This document shows, piece after piece, positions 50,816 through 60,895 of a DNA stretch of 64,000 nucleotides (position 1 is the first letter of the stretch; each line of letters begins with the position of its first letter). Position numbers and translations under genes: made by a program. The notes beneath the pieces are model-generated. The model was not told the DNA's origin. It did not search any database and saw nothing but the letters and a program-made list of their open reading frames with translations. The stretch is taken from assembly GCF_032854445.1 (NCBI RefSeq), contig NC_088300.1:71028984-71092983 (forward strand). Reading direction: 5' to 3'. This DNA comes from Liolophura sinensis. Taxonomy: Eukaryota; Mollusca; Polyplacophora; Chitonida; Chitonidae.

Positions 50816-51938
50816 ACGTACAACGACATACGGGAGCACCGCAGTGTATTTAGCTACATTTAAATGAAAATTTACAGAATTGTGACGTCCTCAATACATA
50901 GCTCAAGAGCTCCAATACGACACCCCAGATGAGCCTTAAGATACACAGGTATAATATACATAAATGCACTGAAGGTATAGTGGCAAAACATCACGCTGTC
51001 TCGCGTTACGTTGTTTTACGTTGTAAAAACTTCGACCTCCGACCTTGGCGTGCCCTTGCAGGGTAATCGATGGATGTGGCCCGGGACCTGCTCAACATAC
51101 ATCCATGCAGTTCACAGGTTCATACGATTTTGGAACAACGTGTAGATTTTTTACTTTTTTGGTACATTTTTACACATTGACAATTAGCTCAGACCATTCT
51201 ACGACAAACTAAACAAACACTGATTCAAACTAACACTAACATCTAACATCTCACGATGCACACGTACCCTGTATATTTGACATCGGGAGCTACTTTGATT
51301 GATGTTTTGTTTGGCACTTTAATTGCGCTTGGACAGTTTCCATATTGTCGACAACCTCAAGCAGGAAATCAAAGCTCCTGTAGGTTGTTATTGTAGGTTA
51401 AAGATTTTAACGATTCCTCCAGCCTACCCGACTGCACTGCCTCAATCCCGAGCATTTACAAGTCCAAAGCTATTTGTAACCTCAATACACCAAACTTACA
51501 GCTGATGTACTTGTTCTGTTGATATAACTAACTTCTGACTACTTTTTTCGTTCGAAAACTCATGATTGTCATCAGCTGATTACGTGTGATTAGCTAGTTC
51601 TTATGGCTCATAGCTAAAACAACCTTCAGTAATGGCAACATATACGTTAGAAATACAATATGACGTAAATTACACAAAACATATTCATCAGGGGGCCATG
51701 CTTAGACTGTTCAACCAATCAAAGACTAGTTGTCGGAAGGTCTGTCGTTACAGTAGCAGCCGGAGATCTCAAAAATATTCAGAGATGAAAGAAAAGTTGC
51801 ACAGATTAAAGCAAACGAAACATGCTGAGTATGGTGTAAACGCATCACGTGGTGAAAATTGTTGGAGACGAATGACATTATTTTTCCTGTTCTTTTTTTT
51901 TTGTTTTTGCCTGGAAAATGTCTCCCTTGCGTTTCCGC

Positions 51939-52110
51939 TGCTATTTCTCACTTAATTCGAGTTATTTGCCTCAATTAAGGTTATTCATTTTCTTCACTTC
52001 TGCATCCGCAGTCACGATTTTGTATTTTGCATGCCATAGCCAGCTTCATTACGGGAGGAAACGGGCGGGAAAATGGCAGATGGCCAAATCTGATGAGGCT
52101 GCGCTCTGTA
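51939..52110. repeat. Dispersed repeat, copy B
   Basis: This is the partner of copy A, about 1.3 kb downstream in the same orientation. Similarity may continue weakly to about 52175. The DNA between the copies is not visibly duplicated, so a simple tandem duplication would have to be old or partly deleted. Confidence 0.65.
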
Positions 52111-52175
52111 CTGTGCACAGGGGCAGGGAAGTGCAAAGCATTAAGTATTTAAAGGAATGTTTACAACTTTGCAGC

Positions 52176-53651
52176 CTACAACAGTAGGGTAATATGTCAG
52201 ACGGATAGTTCTTATCAGGGAAGTCACTCCAGCTGAATTACTGTCACCGGCCTTGACGTTCAAGCAAAATGACCGCCATTCCAAGATATTTATCATGCAC
52301 TGTTGAGTATTGACCTGGTGGGAAGTGACACGACCCATCTTTATTAGAGTCGCAAACGGTACAACTGCAGCATTACAGTAGTCATGTTAGTAGCTAGATG
52401 ACCGTTAGGTAACTTGTATGACATGGATTTGAAGGTCTTGGATTGCTAGAGTAACATAATCTAGGAAAATCCCTTTTCAAGAAGAACTAGCGTCGAGTGC
52501 AAACGTGCAACTGATTTTATTGTCAAGAGCTCGATCACTATACAAATCAACAAAATGATTTCGGTAAAAAGTTATGCCTCTCGGTGCCTTTTCCCTCACT
52601 ACTGGTAATAGGATGTCCTTTGTATTTGACTTTGTCCTCAGCACCGTCTCTAGGATGGCGTAAGGTCGACAGGTGTACATTTATTTCGTTAATAACTCTA
52701 GAGGTTACCTTTTGTTGAGTACAAGTTGCCAAGAGGAACACCAGAGAACTTCTTGTACGTCTTCATCAATATTCCATTACAGATAAAAACTCTTTCCTCT
52801 TTCAAATCTGTATCAGTTTCATGAAAAAACGAAACTTGAACAACCCGAGAGGGTAAAACAACGCCATATGCCGCTTCAAAACGTGGAGTAATCCCAGAAC
52901 ATTCCTATTTTTTAGCTTCCCTTCAGTTACAGCCTAGTGAGATGGCTTAAGATATGCATGCTTCATTAACAACATTATCTTATGGGCGATTTGTGACACG
53001 CGTTTTCCCAGTCTAGGGTTGCATTATTTGAACGCAGACGGAAAAGACTTTCGCAAAATATATGGATATAGTTGAATAGTACACTCGGCAATCCAGCTCA
53101 TGTTAAGATGGTCATGACTGGTACGGCACACTGTGGATTAGACGGTCGGGTCTCCCGCTAAATGAGATCCAGCAACTACAAATGCCAACGAATGAACAAC
53201 TATACATGTCAGCTTGAACAAATATGGCATGGCAAATCTGTTTTCTAGCGCACGCATTGGAATGTCAGATGTCGTACATTACACTGTCGCGCAGGCGTCA
53301 TTCCTTTCCAGACATTAAAGGTTCCTGTTAGTTCGAATTCGAGAAGGGCGTAGGCCTGTCATGTTTTTCAAGCCACTTTATTTCCACAAAGTTGATGGCA
53401 GACTTCTGAAATGTTGACACCTAAGCTCTATCTTCTTCTGACACCAAGTTTTGTACTGAAACAGAAATAATACTAAACTGCATGGGTCGAGTCTCGCGCT
53501 TATTACGTGCTTGTCTTTCACAAACTAGGATTAGCATCAATATTATTGCATATACCAGTATCTCCATCTACAGGCCGGTGGAAAACTTGATTTTTTTTCA
53601 CTGTAACTTACCGTACGCTGGTCGGTAAACAATTTTCTCTGCTTATAAAAA
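52176..53651. other. Intergenic; no gene seen
   Basis: No supported gene, RNA gene or tandem repeat. Open frames are about 65 codons or shorter. Confidence 0.5.
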
Positions 53652-53728
53652 GCAATGCCGCCGTCGTATATATACGTGAAATATTTTTGATTACCCGCTG
53701 TACGGCGTTAAACACCAATCCGATAAAT
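53652..53728 (+). mobile_element. SINE 3' end fragment
   Basis: AATGCCGCCGTCGTATATAT and TACGGCGTTAAACACCAATC mark the tail of the main SINE family. Small insertions are present. Confidence 0.75.
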
Positions 53729-53865
53729 GGGCAAATATTTATAGTCAAATTCATGGAAAAGGGAGGACTAATGTTTGAATGAAGAACCCGATAGTAGTTA
53801 GTCTTCAATTCAGCGATATCAATGCTGAAATACTGAACGGTTTTGGGGTCAGGTCTGTTGTGATT

Positions 53866-54116
53866 GATTTATTTATTTATTTGATTGGTGTTTTACACCG
53901 CACTCATGGATATTTTACTTACAAGATGGCGGCAAGCATTATGGTGGAGGTTGGGGAAAGAGCCCGGCAGAAACCCACAACCATCCGCAGGTATCTGCAG
54001 ACCTTCACTGTTGCAACCGGAGAGAAAGCCAGCATGAGCTGGACGTGAACTCACATCGACCGCATTGGCAAAGGCTCCTGAGTTATTTCCCCGCACCGGC
54101 ACGCTATCGACTCCAG
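53866..54116 (-). mobile_element. Near full-length SINE, diverged
   Basis: In reverse orientation it runs from an AAATA-type tail and ATTGGTGTTTTACACCGCAC through the body (CACAACCATCCGCAGGTATC) into the tRNA-derived head (GTGAACTCACATCGACCGCA). Many substitutions indicate an older insertion than the copy at 3632. Confidence 0.85.
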
Positions 54117-56339
54117 CCAAGGACGACCCTAGATATGCTGTGAATGTGATACACTACACCATTTATATATATGAACAACGGCTGTAGAAATATGTATATT
54201 TTTATCTTTGTTCATGGCAGCTCTGAACACTATAGTATAATAGAGAAAATTAAATGTTTTTACACCCATACAAATCTCAAGGATATGACAAATATTCTTG
54301 TTTGCGTCGTAAAAGAGGAAATAAAAGCATTACGCTTAGATGTTTGGAAAGTAACTTGCACAAACACCTGGACGTTTCCATCTATGACAACCTGGAATTG
54401 GTAAGGAATTGATGGTGGAAAACACGTAGGGAATATTCATTTCATAAAATGGAGAGCATCTCTGAAGACAGGGTCTGATATCTGTTCATCACAAGAATTC
54501 GACACAAAACGCAAACTCAGCATAAAACTGACTTTACCATTCTGACCAATAAAACTAGATCGCACGCGGATTTGTAGAAACGATAACGGACAGCTGACCT
54601 ACAAAAAATCTAACTCTCCTCTGTTCATCAGTCTTTTGGTTTCGTGAAAATTCTATAAGCTTTGTTCCAGTATATATGTACTTTACGTGGCGCATGAACA
54701 TGTAGGTTGTGTTGATCAGTATTTGTATATTGAACTGTTCTGTATTATTATCGAATAATTCCACACAATACTCTCCCGCCTGGCCAATTAGACCTCTAGA
54801 AATGTATTTTCCAAGGCTGTAACCATTATGGAGGAATCATTAATTCTAGATGCACGTTTGATTGGATAAACATTTATTTCGCGCGTAACGTGTCAGATTG
54901 AACAACTGGCTATGTTCTGCATATACACTCAGGCGAACTGTTCAAACATTTACATAGCCGATTTGCATAACCATCATATCAATTATGAATAATCCCATAG
55001 CATGTAAATGGTCTTCTGTGGCCCTAAGTAAACGTTTACTCCCTGATGGGAAAATAAACGCATTCAATTTGGCCGGTCACGTGCACGCAATGCCGATGAC
55101 TGTTACAACAGTACATGTATACAAACTCTATGCAATTTCCTTAGACGATTAATTACAGATTGTCTTCAATAAAGGTATCATATCACGTGGCACGATGCAG
55201 CTTGTCCAGATTGCCTTTGATAAATGTGATTTACCAAGTGGTATTTCAAATATACCCAATAAGACTATACACCTAACTAAAACAAAGAAGTATATATTCA
55301 TTGTATACGATGTCGACAAGAGTTTAGTTTTATCCACAACCTGTGCACTAATTTATTTATAATTTAGGCTATGGAGTTCAAACGACTTCATTTCTCCCTT
55401 TTTCACTGGTATTATAAATGTGCAGCACGAGAAAATGTTTCAGGGTGCCTTTGTTTCTTTGCCTTAGGGGGAAAAGCGGTAAGCAAGACAACTGCATAAC
55501 TGCACAGCTGCACAGCTAGCGCTTGACCCGCTGTGGTGGCTTTTTTAATCAACCACGTGTAAATGCGTTTTGGCAGGCTGTATAAGTTACTTAAATCGGG
55601 TATTAACTCAGAATGACCGAGCCTATACTTTTATAAAAGTTTTAATTTCGTAAATTTTGTCGCAAATTTTCCGAACTGAACAATGGACTGTACAGAACAG
55701 ACTGTAGGCCTGTGTTGGTTCAAATCGAAAGGCTACGATAACCTATTCTCATTAATGTATATCTAGTATTGTATTAGGGACGCCGCTGAGGAAAAGGCTC
55801 AAGCCATAAATGACCTTTCTAAAATTGTGTAGTTAAATATGTTAATTGAATAATAAGATAATACTCGACATTGAAATCCGCTGACTGTCATGTTCATTCG
55901 GGGAATATTTGCCTTGCGATCATGAAAATTTAAAATGGGAACAAAAAGTTTGTTTTTACGTAATAAGCTAATTCATCAATCCGTATCTCCATTTTCAGCC
56001 GCATGTTTGAATCAGCTGATGATCGGTTAGTTAACACGCCATTTCTGGTGGATATTATAGCAGTCCAAAATGATTAAATTGATTGTCGTCTTATGGATGA
56101 AATATTCTTCAATATTCCAATGAAAAAGTGAAATGCATTTGTACGTGGCAATCAAAACATGGCCAAGGCCGGTAATGATATTGGTTGTCAAGCATATCAC
56201 TTACAATAAGAAAAACAGAAGCTTGTGTTTGTCGTAAGGAGTTCGCTAGTAACGATGATTTTTTTTCATGGCTCTATGGCCATAACCACTTTCAAAACAG
56301 TAATGATATGACAGAACACTGGCGATACGCCATTCAATA
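54117..56339. other. Intergenic; no gene seen
   Basis: AT-rich DNA with short, featureless open frames and no recognised element. Confidence 0.5.
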
Positions 56340-56960
56340 CATATATGGTATTCACGGCTAGAAATATTGATGACATGCCGTTCACTGCCAGAAATACTAA
56401 TGATTTGCCATTTATTGCCTGAAATACTGACGATATGCCATTCACTGCCAGGAATACTGACGATATGCCATTCACTGTCAGAATACTGACGATAGGGCCA
56501 TTCACTGCCATAACACGATATGCCATTAACCGCCAGGATACTGACGATATATTATTCACCGCCACAAATATTGATGATATGCGATTCACTGCAAGAAATA
56601 CTGATAATATGTCATTTATTGCCAAGAATACTGATGATATGCCATCCACTGCCAGGATACTGATGATATGTCATTCACTGCCAGAATACTGACGATATGA
56701 AATTCATGGCTAGAAATATTGAAGACATGCCATTCACTGCCAGAAATACAGATGATTTGCCATTTATTGCCAGAAGTACTGATGATTTGCCATTCACTGC
56801 CAGAAATACTGGTGATATGCCATTCACAGCCATAAAACTTATTATATGCCAGTGGTTGACGGCTGGTATACGAATGTTTTTTTCGACGTATAGATTCACT
56901 ACCAGAATATTGCATGACAATATACCATTCACACATATGCCATTCTACCAGAATAATATA
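56340..56960. repeat. Minisatellite, period about 30 bp
   Basis: About 20 copies of a 30-bp unit with the core GATATGCCATTCACTGCCAG followed by AAATACTGAT. The period is divisible by three, so overlapping long frames open on both strands (NTDDMPFTAR-type on plus, VNGISSVFLA-type on minus). Several variants have lost a base (such as AGAATACTGACG), which breaks those frames, so selection for a protein is not indicated. The right end is degenerate. Confidence 0.9.
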
Positions 56961-57284
56961 GTGATGTGTCAGTCGGGGGCAGAACACCGATCACATGTCA
57001 TTAGATGTCATTGCCAATGTGACTTAATAGACTGATAATCGAGTATTATTTTATTTTAGCTCGAGTAATAAGACAATAACCAAGTCTAATCGAGACATAA
57101 ACAGAGTGTTATATCACAAAATATATTTGTTATATTCATTATACGTGTGATTCCTTATACATGCGTGGTAAACCTGCGTGGTAGACACCCATACTATTTT
57201 CCAGGGCAGACGAACCACAATAATATGGCACCCGTCACATATAGGCCTATGTAAGTCCGTCACAGTGGTTTAATCCCGAATTAT

Positions 57285-57381
57285 GGCCCAGTTTCAAAAA
57301 GATGTCGTACATGGACGATCATGGCACATATAGGACGATGGTACGGTGATAGTGACGTACAAAATATCATAAGACAAATTT
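57285..57381. mobile_element. MITE-like element, second copy (inverted, one end lost)
   Basis: GGCCCAGTTTCAAAAAGATG, CACATATAGGACGATGGTAC and GTGATAGTGACGTACAAAAT match the reverse complement of the right part of the element at 25983-26120. The distal inverted repeat is missing, so the copy is truncated. Confidence 0.65.
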
Positions 57382-58422
57382 TAAGCCAATGTTTAAAACC
57401 TCCTCACAACGCGTAGTGTTTGATACTGGAAGGTGAAATTTATACCCATCTGCCCGCCGATCACATAAATCAGGTGGTAAAAATTTTAATTTGCAAAGCC
57501 CCAATATAAGTAGTCGTATTCCTGATACATTCCCAGGTTTGGTGCCAGCACAAGAGGATAGGCATGAAGTCAGGCCGGTGTCAATCCTTACATGTTATCG
57601 TCGTGTCTGGTCACGAAAAAAAGACATATACGCTGTGGATTTACTGAAATAATGTTGAAAGTGACGATAAATTCATTGTAAAGAAGCAAGGTAAAGACCA
57701 TTTTCCAACGTATTCATGCATGTGCGTGCCTTATATTTTCTAACCAGGATCGGATGGTCTTTTACAACGTTGTACCAAATAAATAAATAAAAAGATAAAT
57801 AAATTGATATAAACAAACAAAAGATAAAATTTCCTGACATCAAATGCCATGTCAAAAACTGTTTTCCCTTTCACCTTTATGTATGCTTTCGACCAGAACG
57901 AGGATAAAGGCAATGTTTGAGGACTAGCCCACTTTGATCCCATGTGCCAGTTTCACTGCCCAGGAGCATTCTTTGCCTCTGACCATATCAACTATAGTTG
58001 TGCACAGGCTTATACCTCGCATATTTACCAGGTGATTAGTTTTAATATGATTTGGCGGAGATTGTATATGGCTGCAGGGTGTGGGGTATAGGTATAGGCT
58101 ACCTGTGTTTATCGTGCTAAGCTTCCCTGGAATTACAGTATGTTATCATTCCAGAAAATGTTACAGTATGAGGTCCCGCGCAACACTGACAGCAGTATGG
58201 AAAGACTACATATATATCTATGCTAATTTGTCTTATATATTTTGCCTGTAATTTACCTAGATTTCATAAAACATACTCGACCCTGTCGTGCCAATCTGCT
58301 TAAATCTTAAAACAGCTGGTGTGTCGAGTATGTGAGAAGAGAGTGAGGGCTGTTCCATCATCTCGGCATTTCATAATGCACAAAAACTGCAATTTTACCT
58401 GCATGCATTTTATTTGCCCATT
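57382..58422. other. Intergenic; no gene seen
   Basis: No coding sequence is supported; there is a short A/T-rich AAATAAATAAA tract at 57778-57800. Confidence 0.5.
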
Positions 58423-58545
58423 TAACCTGCGGATGGTCGTGGGTTTCCCCGGGCTCTGCCCGATTTGCTCCCACCATAATGCTGGCCGTCGTCGTATAAG
58501 AGAAATAATCTTGAGTGCGGCGTAAAACACCAATCAAATAAATAG
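58423..58545 (+). mobile_element. 5'-truncated SINE upstream of GUF1
   Basis: From AACCTGCGGATGGTCGTGGG to GCGGCGTAAAACACCAATCA plus AATAAATAG it matches the 3' half of the main SINE. It ends about 310 bp before the GUF1 start codon. Confidence 0.85.
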
Positions 58546-58856
58546 AAAGAATTGTGAAGTTTGGCTTGCCATATGGCCTTGTGGTATTAAATGCCAGCTC
58601 CCGGATTTCTTGTTCATGGATTCAACTGCTGCTTTTTTTGCAGTGATCGAGATAAGTTATTACCCATTTTTTTTTTGGTGAAAGTGTTAAAGGGTAGCCG
58701 AGCTTGTTCTCTACTTTTAGAAATTGATTAGGCCCTTTAATGGGCCATAGGTGCCTTAGTCGGCATGCGGGGAAAAGCACGAAGATTTAAGGGGAGACTA
58801 CTCTGCTGTGACATCTGGAGCTGTCAAAGTCGGAGGCGCACGTGGGCTAGCAAGCC

Positions 58857-58936
58857 ATGACGATGTGGATAAGAAATGCTATTTGCCCATTTTGCAAAAG
58901 GCTAATAGATCAGACCAAAAGTCGGCACATAAACAG
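58857..58936 (+). CDS. GUF1: GUF1 exon 1 (start of mitochondrial presequence)
   Basis: ATG at 58857 has G at -3 and an in-frame TAG at 58848-58850, so the coding sequence cannot start farther 5' in this exon. It encodes 26 residues beginning MTMWIRNAICPFCKRL plus two bases of an Arg codon, then a GTAATA donor at 58937. The segment is basic with one acidic residue, as expected for a mitochondrial targeting sequence. It is joined to exon 2 by phase (2+1) and was chosen for that reason. No family-conserved residues lie here, so the evidence is phase, donor, start context and composition only. A different first exon is possible. No TATA-like box is obvious upstream. Confidence 0.65.
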
Positions 58937-59151
58937 GTAATACATATGCAATTAATGGGATGAAATTAAACGAGACACAACGTAGCAATTGCTGACTGAT
59001 TCGTGCATTTGCATTACTTTCTGTGGCACTGGATAATATGTGATCATACAGGGATCAATTTTCGACGTCAAACTTTTTCATAGGTACCCAGTTCAATTAA
59101 TCAGTCAATCAGTCAGTCAATCGGTTGGCCTTTTTCTTTGTCTTGTTGTAG

Positions 59152-59209
59152 GTTTCGTGCAAACGTTCACAGAGAGGTTTTTCAGAGGAGAAGATACTCG
59201 ACTAAAAAG
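59152..59209 (+). CDS. GUF1: GUF1 exon 2 (presequence with RRRYST motif)
   Basis: A strong pyrimidine-rich acceptor (CTTTTTCTTTGTCTTGTTGTAG, reading TTTTTCTTTGTCTTGTTGTAG from 59131) ends at 59151 and a GTATAA donor begins at 59210. The 58-bp exon supplies the last base of an Arg codon and then 19 residues, FRANVHREVFQRRRYSTKK. RRRYST resembles an R-2/R-3 matrix-peptidase cleavage site, fitting removal of the presequence just before the conserved GTPase. It ends in phase 0, as exon 3 requires. The exon is found by phase and splice sites rather than by length; the other frame through it (59040-59300) is a shadow. Confidence 0.72.
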
Positions 59210-59472
59210 GTATAAGCAGGAAAAAAAGTATTGTGATCATTCAGATTTCAAATTGAGCAGGCCTACCCACAGGAGCTTTCGTCAACCGTTACTCAGCTGA
59301 GGTAGTCCATGTAGGCCTACAGACACACAAATTTTCAACAAAGAAATATTTAAGATCTTTGTTGTTTTTTGGATTTTTTTTTGTTGTTTTTTTTTTCAGA
59401 CTTCTTGTCTTGAGTAGGATTTATGTCCGCATTTTATGATTTTCATGTAAATATCTTTTCTTTTTAAATCAG

Positions 59473-59584
59473 ATCGAGTACGATTTGTCTGATTTCTCTG
59501 TTGACCGGGTGAGAAACTTCAGTATAATAGCCCATGTAGATCACGGCAAAAGTACTCTGGCAGACAGGATTCTAGAGCTGACAG
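59473..59584 (+). CDS. GUF1: GUF1 exon 3 (P-loop of the EF4/LepA GTPase)
   Basis: GUF1 is the mitochondrial homologue of bacterial EF4/LepA. It is a ribosome-associated GTPase of the matrix side of the inner membrane that supports mitochondrial translation. This exon encodes residues 47-83 plus one base. It opens [20 protein letters not shown] and reaches the P-loop AHVDHGKST (66-74), with Lys72 and Ser73 positioned for phosphate and Mg2+ binding, then [10 protein letters not shown]. The [19 protein letters not shown] string is characteristic of LepA/GUF1 and separates it from mitochondrial EF-Tu and EF-G. The acceptor TTTCTTTTTAAATCAG ends at 59472 and the GTAAGT donor starts at 59585. Confidence 0.95.
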
Positions 59585-60072
59585 GTAAGTAGGTGCTAGA
59601 TGTACATCTATGTACACAACTTGGAAACTGTGTATAAATATATGCAACTATACCATGAAACAATAAATTGCATGTAGATGTAAGAGCATGTTATATTCTT
59701 GTTCTGAAATAAGTTGCTATAAAATGAAACACTTTGAATGTAAATTACACCCTGTTATTGCAGTTGTCTGCTTCTGTGAGAATACCTCTTTAATTAAGAA
59801 AGGATATGAAATAAGCTCCCTCATCATCCTCTACATTCTCTGGTAAATTACAAGTTTACAAATTCAGATCATGTTGGCCATTGTAAAGATGATTCACTAC
59901 CTTTATCAATATATGTAGTATCAAACAAACACATAAATTGTAACAGTTACTCAGGAGTTAAAGTGTTAATTAACACAAATAGGAAATTGTGAAATACCCA
60001 AAGATTAAGATGATAACCTGGAAATATGTAATGAACACAATTCACATGATTTATTGTTGTTTACATTTACAG

Positions 60073-60221
60073 GTGTGATCCCATCAGATGTGGGTAATGC
60101 ACAGGTGTTAGATCGTTTACAGGTAGAGAGGGAGAGGGGCATCACAGTCAAAGCTCAGACTGCTTCACTGTTCTATGAGCATCAAGGGACAACATACCTC
60201 CTTAATTTAATTGACACCCCT
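60073..60221 (+). CDS. GUF1: GUF1 exon 4 (switch I)
   Basis: This 149-bp exon completes Gly84 and ends in phase 0. It contains the [20 protein letters not shown] block, conserved in LepA/GUF1. RGIT (105-108) is the G2/switch I motif with Thr108 expected to contact Mg2+. It ends YLLNLIDTP, so the G3 motif DTPGHVD is split by the intron that follows (GTGAGT at 60222). The acceptor is TTTACATTTACAG, ending at 60072. Confidence 0.95.
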
Positions 60222-60513
60222 GTGAGTAACCATGGAAATATGAATGGCTAGGGGGTTGGACGTGAAAGTTTAATGAGATTTAGATATCAATTTTGTTCAA
60301 AATGTACTTTTACTAAAAATTCACAACTGTGACTTACATGTAATAAATGTGATGAGTAATTTTTAACTGTTGTTAAGTGAATTTCTTTCCAAAAAATTTG
60401 TGTATGTGTATGTAACATTTCCTCAGTGTGAAACGGGGTCTTATTTTGTTTTTACATGTGTATCCTGTCAGCGGGAGAACCTGTTTGTACATGTTCTTTT
60501 GTTCCTATTACAG

Positions 60514-60594
60514 GGCCATGTAGATTTTAACTATGAGGTATCGCGGTCGCTCTCTGCATGTCAAGGTGTTATTTTGTTGGTGGATGCCAATCAG
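60514..60594 (+). CDS. GUF1: GUF1 exon 5 (switch II)
   Basis: This exon of 27 whole codons begins [18 protein letters not shown], finishing the DTPGHVD G3/switch II motif (131-137), with His135 at the catalytic position of translational GTPases. It ends VILLVDANQ before a GTAGGT donor at 60595. Family members usually have VDANEG or VDANQG here, and the Gly is supplied by exon 6. Phase 0 at both ends. Confidence 0.95.
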
Positions 60595-60734
60595 GTAGGT
60601 GGAGATTCCCTTTAAGGGAGAAGGCCATGGGAATTTTATTCATTCAGTAAAATAGATAAAATAATTGATGCTTAGTTAATGAATTAACAACAGTGACTAT
60701 CAGCTTTATATGTCAGCTACCTCTATTTTTCCAG

Positions 60735-60895
60735 GGTGTACAGGCACAGACTGTAGCCAACTTCTTCTTAGCATTTGAACAGGAACTGGAGATAATTCCT
60801 GTTTTAACAAGATAGACCTTAAACATGCCAAGCCAGAAGTGGTGATCAGTCAGCTGGGGAACCTGTTTGATATACAGCCAGAACAGGTTTTGAAG
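60735..60895 (+). CDS. GUF1: GUF1 exon 6, with a one-base frameshift in the NKID motif
   Basis: The exon starts [20 protein letters not shown], strongly conserved in the family. At 60804-60815 the sequence reads TTA ACA AGA TAG. One extra A would give the expected Leu-Asn-Lys-Ile-Asp of the G4 guanine-specificity motif and keep the rest of the exon open to the donor (AAG|GTGAGC at 60896). As given, the frame stops at 60813-60815. The exon is 161 nt, whereas all flanking exon phases require 162, an independent sign of a single lost base. The other exons are intact, so a consensus error or an individual null allele is more likely than an old pseudogene. Its 3' part (from 60828) is the founder of the tandem array downstream. 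Confidence 0.9.

Noticed and set aside
51632-51955. 107-codon ATG frame with a hydrophobic C-terminal end
   Set aside because: The hydrophobic part comes from a T-rich run, no family is recognisable, and its end overlaps the dispersed repeat copy B.
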